This document shows, piece after piece, positions 8,950-18,581 of a stretch of DNA of 64,000 nt. Position numbers and translations under genes: made by a program. Numbering within the stretch: position 1 is the stretch's first letter; each line of letters begins with the position of its first letter. Origin of the DNA: an uncultured Eubacteriales bacterium (lineage in GTDB: Bacteria > Bacillota > Clostridia > Oscillospirales > CAG-382); contig CAKSCV010000002.1 of NCBI GenBank assembly GCA_934444645.1, forward strand, positions 62,001 through 126,000. The letters run 5' to 3'. The notes under the pieces are model-generated. The model was not told where the DNA came from and made no database searches. It worked only from the letters and a program-made list of their open reading frames with translations.

Positions 8950-11046
8950 ATGCGGCATATTTTCGGACAGTCGAATAAAATGGGTCTTGCCGGATGGCGG
9001 CTGTGGTTTTTGGTCGCGGCCTTTGGTGCTGTTTGTATGGGATTTGTGGCAAGACTCCTTTATTTGCAGGTGGTAGACACCGAAGAATACGAGAGCAAGG
9101 CGGTTGCCAACAACTACAAGAGCGCGGTTGTTCCGGCAAGCCGCGGTGAAATCTACGACCGAAATGGAAAGAAATTAGTAACCAATGTCATTTCCTACAA
9201 CATCGACATCAATCGAACGACACTGGAAAACGGCGGTTCGGTGGAGATTCTTTCCAAACTCATCGACCTGTTGGCAAAACATGATGTTGAAATTCCCGAC
9301 ACCTGTCCGTTAACGCTTACGGCACCGTATGCTTTGGATGGCGATTACATATTTGATACCGATAAAAAACGGTTGTTCGAGCGTTTTCTGAAGAATAACG
9401 ACAAGGACGCCTCCGAATTGACCGGAACGGATTTTTATGCCTATCTTGTCAAACGCTTCGGCATCGACGAGAATTTGGCGCAAACGTCCAAAGGACGGAA
9501 AATCGCCGCGATTCGCTACGATATGGAAAATGCGGATTTTTCGACTCTCACGCCGTATACGCTTTTGCGAAACGTGGATGAAACGCTCAAAACCGTTATT
9601 TCCGAGCATTCGTATGAGCTGCACGGAATCGAAATTTCCCGTTCGTATTCCAGAAAATACGATGAGAATGCGGTTCTTTGCCATATTCTCGGAAGCACCG
9701 GTCCGATCTATGCCGAGGAAGCCGAGGAATACATTCAAGAAAAAGGGTATCCCTATAATGCCACCATCGGCAAGGACGGAATCGAAAAGGCGTTTGAGGA
9801 CTATCTGCGCCCGATCGACGGAACGGCTTTGTGTGAGATCGACAGCGATAACAACTTAGTCGGCTATGAGATCACCAAAGAGCCGAAAGAGGGCTATTCG
9901 GTACGCTTGACCGTTGATGCGGACTTGCAGGCTCTCGTTGAGGAATCCTTGAAGAAGCAGATCGCACTTGCGGTGGAATATGCCGTAAAATCCGGAAAAC
10001 CGTATTCGGGCGAGGATTGCCACGCCGGTGCAGCGGTGGTTTTGGACGTCAACTCCGCTGAGGTTTTGGCACTGGCCAGTGCGCCGGGCTATGACCTCAA
10101 CACCTATTCGGCAAACTTCAACGACTTAAAGATTGACCCGACGTCGCCGCTTATGAACCGTGCCACACAAGGTATCTATCCGCCCGGCTCGACCTTCAAA
10201 ATGCTGACTGCTGCGGCAGCACTTGACAGCGGCACGATTGACATCAATACCTATGTCCGTGACGAGGGCGAATACAAGAAATATGCGCCGACGTATACGC
10301 CGCGGTGCTGGATCTACTTAAAGCACGGCAGAACGCACGGCTATGTCAACGTGGCGGATGCCATCAAGGTCTCCTGCAACTATTTCTTCTATACGGTCGC
10401 CGATAAAATGGGCGTGGACGAAATTGTGCGTTATGCCAAGGATTTCGGTCTGGGCGTAAAAACCGGCATTGAAGTGTCGGAAAAGGAGGGCATTTTGGCA
10501 AGTCCCGAATACAAGGAATCGCACGGCTATGTGTGGAATCCGGGCGATACCCTGCAAATGGCCATCGGCCAGTCGGACAACGCCTTTACGCCGCTGCAGC
10601 TTGCTTCGTATATATCCACCATCGTAAACGGCGGCAATCGCTATAAGACGACACTGTTGAAATCCGTGGATGAATTCGGCTCAGGCAAACCGATTCATGA
10701 AAATCAACCGGTTTTATTAAACAAAACGCATTTGTCCGATCAAACCGTCGGTATTATCAAATCCGCCATGCGTTCGGTCGTGGATGATGAGGGCGGTACG
10801 GCACGAAGCGTGTTCGGCTCTAAGCCATATGCGCGCGATATCGGCGGAAAAACCGGTACGTCACAGGTTTCCAAAGGAAGCGATACGGTACTGTTTGTCG
10901 GCTTTGCTCCGTATGAAAATCCGCAGATTGCCGTGGCGGTTGTGATCGAAAACGGCAACAGCAGCACGCGTGCTTCGAGCGTCGCAGCGGATATTTTTGA
11001 TTACTATTTTGCAGGACGGAATCAAACGTCAAACCAACCGACTTAA
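8950..11046 (+). CDS. Class B penicillin-binding protein (PBP2/MrdA type transpeptidase)
   Basis: A 698-residue peptidoglycan transpeptidase. One N-terminal membrane anchor (about residues 15-38) is followed by the dimerisation domain (SRGEIYDRNGKKL) and the transpeptidase domain with the three catalytic motifs: S414-T-F-K417, SCN in KVSCNYFFYT, and K634-T-G-T. Length and order match elongation- or sporulation-type class B PBPs such as PBP2 and SpoVD. AAAGGAG lies before the ATG. A RodA-family protein, its usual SEDS partner, is present elsewhere in this window at 48.8-50.2 kb. Whether it serves elongation, division or sporulation cannot be decided. Confidence 0.92.
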   Translation: MRHIFGQSNKMGLAGWRLWFLVAAFGAVCMGFVARLLYLQVVDTEEYESKAVANNYKSAVVPASRGEIYDRNGKKLVTNVISYNIDINRTTLENGGSVEILSKLIDLLAKHDVEIPDTCPLTLTAPYALDGDYIFDTDKKRLFERFLKNNDKDASELTGTDFYAYLVKRFGIDENLAQTSKGRKIAAIRYDMENADFSTLTPYTLLRNVDETLKTVISEHSYELHGIEISRSYSRKYDENAVLCHILGSTGPIYAEEAEEYIQEKGYPYNATIGKDGIEKAFEDYLRPIDGTALCEIDSDNNLVGYEITKEPKEGYSVRLTVDADLQALVEESLKKQIALAVEYAVKSGKPYSGEDCHAGAAVVLDVNSAEVLALASAPGYDLNTYSANFNDLKIDPTSPLMNRATQGIYPPGSTFKMLTAAAALDSGTIDINTYVRDEGEYKKYAPTYTPRCWIYLKHGRTHGYVNVADAIKVSCNYFFYTVADKMGVDEIVRYAKDFGLGVKTGIEVSEKEGILASPEYKESHGYVWNPGDTLQMAIGQSDNAFTPLQLASYISTIVNGGNRYKTTLLKSVDEFGSGKPIHENQPVLLNKTHLSDQTVGIIKSAMRSVVDDEGGTARSVFGSKPYARDIGGKTGTSQVSKGSDTVLFVGFAPYENPQIAVAVVIENGNSSTRASSVAADIFDYYFAGRNQTSNQPT

Positions 11047-11056
11047 GGAGCAGCAC

Positions 11057-12220
11057 ATGAAATTCTCTTCGCAATCGGTTGTTTCAAAAACGAAAAAACA
11101 AAATGATACCGCAAATAAAACCGCCGCGCGCCCTTTCGGCACACCAAGCCGCCGAGGCCTTGCCGTAAGTGCTGCCTTCTTTGTATTTTCGCTTGCGGTT
11201 TTGATTGTCGGTGCACTGTGCACAGCCTTTGCCGAGTGGTACACGACCACAATTTCGGCTTTTTTTCGGGCGGCACTTGCACTTTTAACGGCACCTTTCC
11301 CGTTTTCGCTTGCCGAGACCCTCGTTCTTGCAGGACCGGCAGCTTTTGCGATTCTCTTGCTTTTTCGGGTTTTGCAGCGGGTCTTTACCAAGAAAAAAGG
11401 GTGCGTCCGGCTTTTTTTCGAACGTTTTCTTTGCCTTGCTTTGTGCGCCTTGTCGGTGCTCATACAAACCTTCGGCATTTGCTACAAGCGAAAAAGCGCC
11501 GAAGAGCGATTTGCGCTTAATACCGAGGCTCTGACGGAACACGATGTCTATGTCAGCGCACTTCTCGTCCGGCAAATGGCGGAAAACAGCCGTCAATCGC
11601 TTTTGTGCAATGCCGACGGCGCGACGCAAATGCCCTATGATTTTCAAGCATTGAAGCAGAAAGTCCGTGAAAGCTATGCAAAATTTCTGCCAGCCCTTCC
11701 GCCGGTTCTCAGCATAAAGCCGGTGGCTCTTTCCGAGCCGTGGACGTATTTGCATATTTCGGGAATGTATATGCCGTTTACGGGCGAAGCCAACCTCAAC
11801 ATGAATTTTCCCGATTATACGCTCGCCTTTACAGCTTGTCACGAAACGGCGCATCAGTTGGGTATCGCCTATGAGAGCGAAGCAAATTTTTATGCCTTTC
11901 TTGCGTGCCTGTACGCTGACGATGACTATTTGCGCTACGCCGGCTGTCTCAATCTGCTCGAATATCTGCTGGCAGATCTGTCGGCAAAAGACCTGCAAAC
12001 GCTCTTTCAAAGCATGGATGCCGGTATCATCGGCGAATGGCGTGCATACAGCGCATTTTTCGAAAAATACCGCGCGTCGGCGGCAGCCAAGCTGTCCGAC
12101 AGTGTGAATGACGGCTATCTAAAGTCTCAGGGAGTAGCAAGCGGCACCGCAAACTATTCGGAGGTGTCGCGGCTGGCAGTCGCGTATCTGAAACAGAACT
12201 TCCCGGAATCCTACGCATAA
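11057..12220 (+). CDS. DUF3810-type membrane protein with an HExxH motif (putative metalloprotease)
   Basis: A 387-residue protein from ATG 11057, preceded by AAGGAG. The N-terminus is basic, followed by two or three membrane segments (about residues 38-60, 72-105, 120-145). The outer or C-terminal part contains HISGMYMPFTGEANLN and then CHETAHQLGIAYESEANF, where HETAH fits the zincin HExxH motif with a downstream glutamate. This arrangement recalls the DUF3810 family, whose function is unknown. It starts 10 bases after the PBP2-type gene, which suggests a role at the cell envelope, but a protease activity is inference. Confidence 0.72.
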   Translation: MKFSSQSVVSKTKKQNDTANKTAARPFGTPSRRGLAVSAAFFVFSLAVLIVGALCTAFAEWYTTTISAFFRAALALLTAPFPFSLAETLVLAGPAAFAILLLFRVLQRVFTKKKGCVRLFFERFLCLALCALSVLIQTFGICYKRKSAEERFALNTEALTEHDVYVSALLVRQMAENSRQSLLCNADGATQMPYDFQALKQKVRESYAKFLPALPPVLSIKPVALSEPWTYLHISGMYMPFTGEANLNMNFPDYTLAFTACHETAHQLGIAYESEANFYAFLACLYADDDYLRYAGCLNLLEYLLADLSAKDLQTLFQSMDAGIIGEWRAYSAFFEKYRASAAAKLSDSVNDGYLKSQGVASGTANYSEVSRLAVAYLKQNFPESYA

Positions 12221-12301
12221 TTTACGAAACAGAAATAAAATCGCTATAAGAAATCAGCAAAAAATAAGTATACTATTTCCATATCAATAAGGATGTGCAC
12301 A

Positions 12302-13354
12302 ATGAGTAAAAATACAGTATCTTCTTGTCCGGAACGTCTCGGCACGGTTGGCGGCCAGGCGGTTTTGGAAGGCGTTATGATGAAATCCAAGGATCGCGTG
12401 GCACTTTCGGTACGCAAAAACGACGGAACGATCGAAACCGAAACCACGCCGTATCGTTCGGCGCGCGAAAAAAACAAATTTTTCGGCTTGCCGCTCATAC
12501 GCGGAGTTGTCAATTTTGTCGAAATGATGATTTTGAGCTTCCACACGCTCAACCGTTCGGCTGAAATGCTCGGCATCGAGGATGAAGAAGAATCCAAGTT
12601 TGAAAAATGGCTGATGGAAAAATTCGGAAAAAGCATTGCCGCCGTCGCTTCGGCGATCGGAGCGATTCTCGGCGTGTTGCTTTCGGTAGGATTGTTTTTT
12701 GTCCTTCCGGCCGTTGTTTCGGATTTTGTGGCGAAATTCTGTGACAACCGGCTGCTAAAAAGTGCGGTGGACGGTTTTTCGAAAATTCTTATCTTTGTGA
12801 TTTACATTGCGCTTGTGTCCTTGATTCCCGACATGCGGCGCGTGTTTGAATATCATGGGGCAGAGCATAAATCCATCTTCTGCCATGAGGCAGGCCTCGA
12901 CCTTACGCCGGAAAACGTGAAAATGCAAAGCCGCTTTCATCCGCGCTGCGGCACCAGCTTTTTGTTTGTCATGATGTTTATCGGCATTTTGGTTTCAGTC
13001 TTTTATATCGATTTGAATATTTACCTTCGTATCCCGCTAAAGCTCTGCGTTTTGCCGCTTGTGGTGGGAATCGGCTATGAATTTATCCGTTATGCCGGAA
13101 AGCACGATAATCTGTTTGTGCGTATTTGTTCCGCACCCGGACTTTGGATTCAGCGTCTGACAACCAAAGAACCGGACACAAACGAAATCAAAGTGGCGAT
13201 TGCTTCGTTAAAGGCGGCTTTACCGGATATTTATCCGCCGGAAGAACCGCAAAAAACGGATGCTCCGGAAGAGACGGAAAAAACGGACAAAACGGACAAC
13301 GCACCGGCGCAAACCTCCGAAACGGATACGACCGAATCCGCTTCTCATACGTAA
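12302..13354 (+). CDS. DUF1385 membrane protein (YqhQ-like)
   Basis: A 350-residue protein. ATG 12302 is preferred to ATG 12293 because AAGGATG precedes it at 12289-12295. Family marks are the N-terminal GGQAVLEGVMMK, FGLPLIRGVVNFVEMM, the central RVFEYHGAEHKSIFCHEAG stretch, and FHPRCGTSFLF. At least three membrane segments are visible. The last 35 residues are a Glu/Thr/Lys-rich tail without fold. DUF1385 proteins are widespread in Firmicutes and Actinobacteria, of unknown function, and commonly stand just before prmC as here. The His/Cys pattern hints at a metal or membrane-enzyme function, which is speculation. Confidence 0.85.
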   Translation: MSKNTVSSCPERLGTVGGQAVLEGVMMKSKDRVALSVRKNDGTIETETTPYRSAREKNKFFGLPLIRGVVNFVEMMILSFHTLNRSAEMLGIEDEEESKFEKWLMEKFGKSIAAVASAIGAILGVLLSVGLFFVLPAVVSDFVAKFCDNRLLKSAVDGFSKILIFVIYIALVSLIPDMRRVFEYHGAEHKSIFCHEAGLDLTPENVKMQSRFHPRCGTSFLFVMMFIGILVSVFYIDLNIYLRIPLKLCVLPLVVGIGYEFIRYAGKHDNLFVRICSAPGLWIQRLTTKEPDTNEIKVAIASLKAALPDIYPPEEPQKTDAPEETEKTDKTDNAPAQTSETDTTESASHT

Positions 13355-13393
13355 AATAAACCGCTTTGCGGCAATTCGGAGAAGAAACCCAGC

Positions 13394-14233
13394 ATGACAT
13401 TAAATGATTTCAGAATACAGGCGATTCGTGCGCTCGAAAGCATTGCGGACAATCCGCGCTTTGAGGCGGAGCAGTTGATTCAATGGGCCTTAAAGATGAA
13501 TCGCAACGATATGCTCTTAAAACGGCGGGAAGCACTTACACCCGGCAAGATTTCCCAGCTGACCGAGGCACTCAACCGACGGCTTGCCCGCGAACCGTTA
13601 CAATACATATGCGGCGAATGGGATTTTTACGGCTTGCGGATGTTTTGCGGCAAAGGCTGCTTAATTCCGCGCCCGGAAACGGAAATGCTTGTGGATTATG
13701 CCATTCGGGCACTTCCTCGCGGCGGTCATTTGCTTGACCTTTGCACCGGCAGCGGCTGTATTGCCGTGGCTGTGCTCAATAATCGTCCGGATGTGACGGC
13801 GGCGGCCATTGATGTGTCACAGACGGCTCTTGCCTATGCGCGCAAAAACGCGGAATACCACGGAATTACCGAAGACCGCCTCTCCATCGCCTGTTCCGAT
13901 ATTCTCGATTATACACCGCTTCGCATTCCCGATGTGGTGGTGTCCAACCCGCCGTATATCAAGACCGACGATATCAAAGACCTTGCTCCTGAAGTGCAGT
14001 ATGAGCCGTATATCGCCTTAAACGGCGGCTATGACGGCTTGGAGTTCTACAAGATCATTGCGTCGAAATACAGCCGCTATCTGAAGAACACCTCGGAGAT
14101 TGCCTTAGAAGTCGGCTATGATATTGCCGAGGAGGTCTCGGCACTTTTCCGCGGAAAACGCTTCCATACGGAGCTGCTCACCGATGCGTTCGGCGTTGAG
14201 CGCGTTTGTGTGGCACGGATGCATGAAGCATAA
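13394..14233 (+). CDS. prmC: Release-factor glutamine N5-methyltransferase
   Basis: A 279-residue SAM-dependent enzyme that methylates the glutamine of the GGQ loop in peptide-chain release factors. The N-terminal helical bundle includes AEQLIQWALKMNR and REPLQYICGEWDFYGL. The Rossmann domain has DLCTGSGCIAVAVL (SAM binding) and the catalytic NPPY at residues 185-188 in VVSNPPYIK. Length is normal. It follows the DUF1385 gene, as is usual in Clostridia, though prfA itself is not next to it here. Confidence 0.94.
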   Translation: MTLNDFRIQAIRALESIADNPRFEAEQLIQWALKMNRNDMLLKRREALTPGKISQLTEALNRRLAREPLQYICGEWDFYGLRMFCGKGCLIPRPETEMLVDYAIRALPRGGHLLDLCTGSGCIAVAVLNNRPDVTAAAIDVSQTALAYARKNAEYHGITEDRLSIACSDILDYTPLRIPDVVVSNPPYIKTDDIKDLAPEVQYEPYIALNGGYDGLEFYKIIASKYSRYLKNTSEIALEVGYDIAEEVSALFRGKRFHTELLTDAFGVERVCVARMHEA

Positions 14234-14273
14234 CGATAAAAACCTTCAGCAGTACAGAAAAGAGGAATTATTC

Positions 14274-14918
14274 ATGGATCTCAAAGGTACAAAAATCAAC
14301 TTTCTCGGTGACAGCATCACCGAAGGAGCAGGAACCAGCTGCGTGGAAGCACGGTTTACGACATTGATGAAGGAAATTGCCGGTGTTGCCGAAATCCGCA
14401 ATTACGGCATCGGCGGCACACGCATTGCCCGGCAGCAGACCGTGAACAACGAGCAGTATGATAAAAACGATTATTGCGCCCGTTTCTCGGCGATGGATGA
14501 CGACGCGGATGTTATCGTCGTTTTCGGCGGTACCAACGACTACGGTCACGGCGACGCGCCGTTCGGTACGTTTTCCGACCGCACGCCGGATACCTTCTGT
14601 GGCGCGGTACATTATCTGTTCCGCGGCCTTATCGAAAAATATCCGACAAAGCCGATTGTTGTGATCACGCCGCTTCACCGTGAAAACGATACCGTCCCGA
14701 ATGCGCTGCACGGCAAAACCTTAAAGGATTATGTGGATGTTATCCGCGAGGGTGCCGAAATGTATTCGCTGCCGGTGCTCGATTTGTTTGCCTCTTTCGG
14801 CGTTTGCCCGGATATCTCGGCACAGAAGGCGGCGTATTGCCCGGACGGCCTGCATCCGAACGATGCCGGCAACCGCAAAATTGCCGAAAAACTGAAAACC
14901 TTCTTGGAAGCACTGTAA
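14274..14918 (+). CDS. SGNH/GDSL-family hydrolase
   Basis: A 214-residue cytoplasmic esterase-like protein; start ATG 14274 follows GAGGAA, and the open frame upstream overlaps prmC. The four SGNH blocks are visible: FLGDSITEG (Ser nucleophile), IRNYGIGGTRI, VVFGGTNDYGHG (Asn), and the catalytic PDGLHPNDAG near the C-terminus (Asp and His). No signal peptide. The substrate is unknown; family members remove acyl groups from sugars, lipids or peptides. Confidence 0.85.
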   Translation: MDLKGTKINFLGDSITEGAGTSCVEARFTTLMKEIAGVAEIRNYGIGGTRIARQQTVNNEQYDKNDYCARFSAMDDDADVIVVFGGTNDYGHGDAPFGTFSDRTPDTFCGAVHYLFRGLIEKYPTKPIVVITPLHRENDTVPNALHGKTLKDYVDVIREGAEMYSLPVLDLFASFGVCPDISAQKAAYCPDGLHPNDAGNRKIAEKLKTFLEAL

Positions 14919-14957
14919 AAAACGGATGCTATAAAGATATTGAAAGGAAACGAAACC

Positions 14958-15455
14958 ATGAAAACCGGTTACGCAAATTTTGCAAAGGCTCTGTCACTTT
15001 GGATACGCCGCTTTTTTACGGTATTCGGCTGTTTGGTGATGACGCTTGCCATCATCGGCGCACTGTTAAATACGGATAATATTCTGTTTTGCACGCAGCT
15101 TTTGTGGCTTGCGTTATTTTCGTCACTTGTGGCGTGCACGTTTACGGTAACGGATTTTCTGGCAAAAAAACAGGTCGGCACGGTCATACTCCGCACGGTT
15201 CATTTTGTGCTTTCCTATCTTTCGTTTTTGGCGACGTTTGTCTTTGGCGGAGGAGCGGAATCGTATCTGAAAAGCAACACAGCCTTAACCAACCGCATTT
15301 TTATGGTGGTGTGCATGTCGTTTCTGTTTATCGGTGTGTATGCCGCCGTCAGTGTGGTGCGGCTTGGCTATTTTGCTTTGACGAACCGCCGGAAACAACC
15401 GGCAAAGGAGTATCAAAAGCTGTATGACGATATGGAGAACAGCAAAAACGATTAG
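14958..15455 (+). CDS. Small four-helix membrane protein, unknown function
   Basis: A 165-residue protein from ATG 14958 (GAAAGGAAAC upstream; an in-frame ATG at 14940 lies inside that ribosome site). Four hydrophobic segments are visible at about residues 18-38, 45-65, 78-98 and 112-135, then a charged C-terminal tail (RRKQPAKEYQKLYDDMENS). The layout resembles small DUF3021-like membrane proteins, but no diagnostic motif was recognised. It lies between the SGNH hydrolase and a hairpin terminator. Confidence 0.7.
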   Translation: MKTGYANFAKALSLWIRRFFTVFGCLVMTLAIIGALLNTDNILFCTQLLWLALFSSLVACTFTVTDFLAKKQVGTVILRTVHFVLSYLSFLATFVFGGGAESYLKSNTALTNRIFMVVCMSFLFIGVYAAVSVVRLGYFALTNRRKQPAKEYQKLYDDMENSKND

Positions 15456-15458
15456 GCA

Positions 15459-15491
15459 AATATCGCCGACGCGAGCCGGCGATTTCTTTGT
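15459..15491 (+). terminator. Hairpin terminator after the small membrane protein
   Basis: ATCGCCG (15462-15468) pairs with CGGCGAT (15477-15483), extended by A:T pairs, and is followed by the T-rich TTCTTTGT. Confidence 0.6.
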
Positions 15492-15521
15492 ACTGTTCGC
15501 AAAATAAGAATTGAGGAATAT

Positions 15522-16688
15522 ATGGATCAACAGAGGATAAAACAAAATTCCGGCTCGCTTACCTATGTGGCGACCTGCCTTTTCGGGCTCGAAAAATTCG
15601 TCGGCGAAGAAATCGATGCCTGCGGCGGCAAGCGGCTTGAAACCATCGACGGACGCGTTGTTTTTTCGGGCGATGCGGACGTGCTTGCGCGCGTAAACGT
15701 TGGTCTGCGCACGGCAGAACGTGTCTATATCCGCGTCGGCGCATTTCATGCGGAAACCTTTACCGAGCTGTTCGACGGTGTCAAAAAGCTGGCGTGGGAG
15801 GACTATATCGGAAAAAGAGACGCCTTTCCGGTCAAAGGACACGCCATCAAGTCGGCACTGCATTCGATTCCCGATTGCCAGAGCATCATCAAAAAAGCCG
15901 TGGTGGAACGTCTGAAAAACGCGTACAGAATCGATTGGTTCGAAGAAACGGCCACCAAATTTCAAATTGAATTTTTTATCTTGAACGACGAGGTCTCGGT
16001 CATGCTCGATACAAGCGGTCTGCCTCTGCATAAGCGCGGCTATCGCACCGAAGCCGGCGTTGCACCCATCCGGGAAACGCTTGCGGCGGCACTTGTCAAA
16101 ATCGCAAGACCGCGTGAGGACGTCCGTTTTTGGGATCCGTTCTGCGGCTCGGCGACCATTCCGCTTGAAGCGGCGCTTTTGATGACGAACACCGCACCGG
16201 GGCTGAACCGTCCGTTTGCTGCGGAAAAATATGCATTTCTGGACAATAACATCTGGAAGCGGGCAAGGGAAGAAGCGACCGAAAAAATCGTTCGCGACAG
16301 CTCGTTTTGTGCGTTTGCATCGGATATTGACCGGAATGTCTTAAAGACGGCGAGTGCCAATGTGCGCCGTGCCGGTATGGAAAACTGCGTCAAGGTGTTC
16401 CAAAAGGATGCGCTTTCATTAACTTCCGACGGCGTGCGCACCACCATTGTCTGCAATCCGCCGTATGGCGAACGGCTCGATTCGCTTCGCGAGGCGCGCG
16501 ACCTGTACCGAAAAATGGGACAAGTGTTCCCGAAGCTTTCGCCGTGGCAGATGTATTTTATCACGTCTGAAGAAGAATTTGAACGGCTGTACGGCAAAAA
16601 AGCCGATAAGGTACGCAAGCTGTATAACGGCATGATCAAATGCAATTACTACCAATACTTCAAAAGAGAGGACGCACGCAAAGCATGA
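15522..16688 (+). CDS. THUMP-domain 23S rRNA guanine-N2-methyltransferase-like protein (RlmL/YpsC type)
   Basis: A 388-residue RNA methyltransferase. The N-terminal ferredoxin-like and THUMP region (residues 10-165) includes YVATCLFGLEKFVGEEI. The Rossmann domain follows with DPFCGSATIPLEAAL (SAM site) and the NPPYGERL catalytic motif, typical of N2-guanine methyltransferases that modify 23S rRNA in Gram-negative RlmL and the single-domain YpsC of Bacilli. Only one methyltransferase domain is present, as in YpsC. The target nucleotide here is not known. Its stop overlaps the next start (ATGA). Confidence 0.9.
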   Translation: MDQQRIKQNSGSLTYVATCLFGLEKFVGEEIDACGGKRLETIDGRVVFSGDADVLARVNVGLRTAERVYIRVGAFHAETFTELFDGVKKLAWEDYIGKRDAFPVKGHAIKSALHSIPDCQSIIKKAVVERLKNAYRIDWFEETATKFQIEFFILNDEVSVMLDTSGLPLHKRGYRTEAGVAPIRETLAAALVKIARPREDVRFWDPFCGSATIPLEAALLMTNTAPGLNRPFAAEKYAFLDNNIWKRAREEATEKIVRDSSFCAFASDIDRNVLKTASANVRRAGMENCVKVFQKDALSLTSDGVRTTIVCNPPYGERLDSLREARDLYRKMGQVFPKLSPWQMYFITSEEEFERLYGKKADKVRKLYNGMIKCNYYQYFKREDARKA

Positions 16689-17350
16689 AAATCGATCTGC
16701 ACGTTCATACAAAAGAATCGAGTGAATGCGGAACGCTTCCGGCCCGTGAAATCGTGGATCTGTATAAAAGCGCCGGTTATGAAGGCATTGTCATTACCGA
16801 CCATGCGCTTCCGCGCTATGTAAAAAAGTATGCTTCGGCGGTAGAGATGTTAAAGGTTCAGCGCGAAGGCTATTTTGCTGCCAAGGACTATGCGGATACG
16901 ATTGGTTTTACGGTGCTTTACGGCTGTGAATTCCGGTTTACCGAAGCGTATCAGACGGACTTTTTGGTGTATGGCGCCGACCCGGATTACTTCATGAACC
17001 GTCCGGAGCTTTTGGAAACGCCGATTGAAAAAGCCTTGCCAGCCATGCGTGCCGATGGGCTTCTTGTGTATCAGGCACACCCGTTTCGCAATAAAATGCA
17101 GATTACTTCACCGGAGCTTTTGGACGGAATCGAGGTCTATAACGGCCATAACGGCTACGAGTCCCGAAACGGCTTTGCCATGCTTTGGGCGGAGCAATAT
17201 CACTTAAGGAAAATATCCGGTTCGGATTTTCATAAGACCTGCGACCTTGCTCGCGGCGGCATTCTCACGAAAGAGGCTGTCAAAGACGAAGCTGCGCTTA
17301 TCAAATGCCTGAAGGAACAAACCTATCAGCTGATTATCAGCTTAAATTAG
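16685..17350 (+). CDS. PHP-domain metal-dependent phosphoesterase
   Basis: A 221-residue PHP-fold protein starting at ATG 16685 inside the stop of the previous gene. Metal ligands expected for the fold are visible: HVH in KIDLHVHTKES, TDH in VITDHALPRY, H in YQAHPFRNK, and D/H in SGSDFHKTCD near the C-terminus. Such stand-alone proteins are phosphoesterases of uncertain substrate. Translational coupling with the rRNA methyltransferase and closeness to a metallophosphoesterase do not define a pathway. Confidence 0.87.
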   Translation: MKIDLHVHTKESSECGTLPAREIVDLYKSAGYEGIVITDHALPRYVKKYASAVEMLKVQREGYFAAKDYADTIGFTVLYGCEFRFTEAYQTDFLVYGADPDYFMNRPELLETPIEKALPAMRADGLLVYQAHPFRNKMQITSPELLDGIEVYNGHNGYESRNGFAMLWAEQYHLRKISGSDFHKTCDLARGGILTKEAVKDEAALIKCLKEQTYQLIISLN

Positions 17351-17374
17351 CAGATTTACAAAGGAGCGATTATT

Positions 17375-18508
17375 ATGACTTCTCCGGCTCTTCTTCCGGA
17401 ATGCAAAACCTGTCCGGCGGTCTTTGCCGTCAAAAATGACTATCAGATCATGGTTCCCGTCAAAAGCGATTTGTTGTTTTGGGTGACAGTTGACGGAAAA
17501 AACTATTACGATCATTCCAATGGCATTATCCGCTCGTCTACACGTATGCATCGCGTCAATATTCCGACAAGCGTTTTGGATAAGGCCGGCGAATACACGG
17601 TGACCTACCGCAAGATTATCGACCGCAAGCCGTATTTTGCCGAAACCGAAGAACCTGTTTCGGCAACCTATTCGTTCCGTCCGGTCCCGGCATCGGGTGA
17701 TATCAAAATCTATCATCTTTCCGATACGCACGGCAAATTTGATACGCCGAGCAAGACGGCAACCTATTTTGGGGATGACCTCGATTTGTTCATCTTAAAC
17801 GGCGACGTACCCGACCATAGCGGAAGCGTTGAAAACTTCGATTTGATTTTTAAGCTCTGTGAAGCCGTAACGCACGGCTCGCGCACTTGCCTCTTTTCAC
17901 GCGGCAACCACGATACGCGCGGCTTCTACGCCGAAAACATCGCCGATTATACGCCCACCGAAAACGGACGTTCCTATTATTCTTTCCGTGTCGGTTCGAT
18001 TTGGGGCATGATCATGGATTGCGGCGAGGATAAGATCGACGAACACGCCGAATACGGTCACACGGTCTGCTGCCATGAGTTCCGCTTGGAGGAAACCGCG
18101 TATCTAAAGAAAATCATCGCCGACGCAAAGAACGAATATCTTGCCGACGGTGTAAAGCACCGCCTTGTGGTGGTGCACAACCCGTTTTCCTGCACCATTC
18201 CCGCACCGTTTGATATTGAACAGCCGCTTTTTTCGGAATGGCTGAAGCTGCTCGGCGACAATGTAAAGCCGGAATTGTTCTTATCGGGACATCTGCATAC
18301 GATCGAAGTTTCGCCGATCGGCGGAAAGCTGGATGATAAGGGACAGGTTTGCACGGTCGTCGTGGGAGCAAAAGAAATCGATGATCCCGAAACCAAGAAA
18401 AACGTCGATTTTATCGGCTGTGCCGTTACGCTTTCGGACAAAAAAGCCGATGTTCGCTTTACAAACGCCGCACACGAGGTGCTTGAAGACCATACGATCG
18501 AGCTTTGA
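17375..18508 (+). CDS. Calcineurin-like metallophosphoesterase with N-terminal beta domain
   Basis: A 377-residue protein with AAAGGAG 9 bases before ATG 17375. Residues 1-105 look like a beta-sandwich without catalytic residues. The phosphoesterase core then shows all metal motifs in order: HLSDTHG (DxH), LNGDVPDH (GDxxD-like), RGNHD (GNHD), VVHNPF and SGHLHT (GHxH). No signal peptide is visible, so it acts in the cytoplasm. The substrate is unknown. It ends about 115 bases before the heat-shock CIRCE operator. Confidence 0.87.
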   Translation: MTSPALLPECKTCPAVFAVKNDYQIMVPVKSDLLFWVTVDGKNYYDHSNGIIRSSTRMHRVNIPTSVLDKAGEYTVTYRKIIDRKPYFAETEEPVSATYSFRPVPASGDIKIYHLSDTHGKFDTPSKTATYFGDDLDLFILNGDVPDHSGSVENFDLIFKLCEAVTHGSRTCLFSRGNHDTRGFYAENIADYTPTENGRSYYSFRVGSIWGMIMDCGEDKIDEHAEYGHTVCCHEFRLEETAYLKKIIADAKNEYLADGVKHRLVVVHNPFSCTIPAPFDIEQPLFSEWLKLLGDNVKPELFLSGHLHTIEVSPIGGKLDDKGQVCTVVVGAKEIDDPETKKNVDFIGCAVTLSDKKADVRFTNAAHEVLEDHTIEL

Positions 18509-18513
18509 ATCGA

Positions 18514-18546
18514 ATTTTGGCGAACCGATTTGCAAAGTGCCAAAAT
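18514..18546 (+). terminator. Weak inverted repeat after the metallophosphoesterase gene
   Basis: ATTTTGGC (18514-18521) can pair with GCCAAAAT (18539-18546) over a 17-base loop. There is no long T-run, so termination here is uncertain. Confidence 0.35.
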
Positions 18547-18581
18547 AATTGTTAAATAAATGTTAATATTGAAAAAAATGC

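Noticed and set aside
15285..16031. 248-codon minus-strand frame opposite the small membrane protein and the rRNA methyltransferase
   Set aside because: Runs through a terminator and two supported genes on the other strand; no recognisable protein features.
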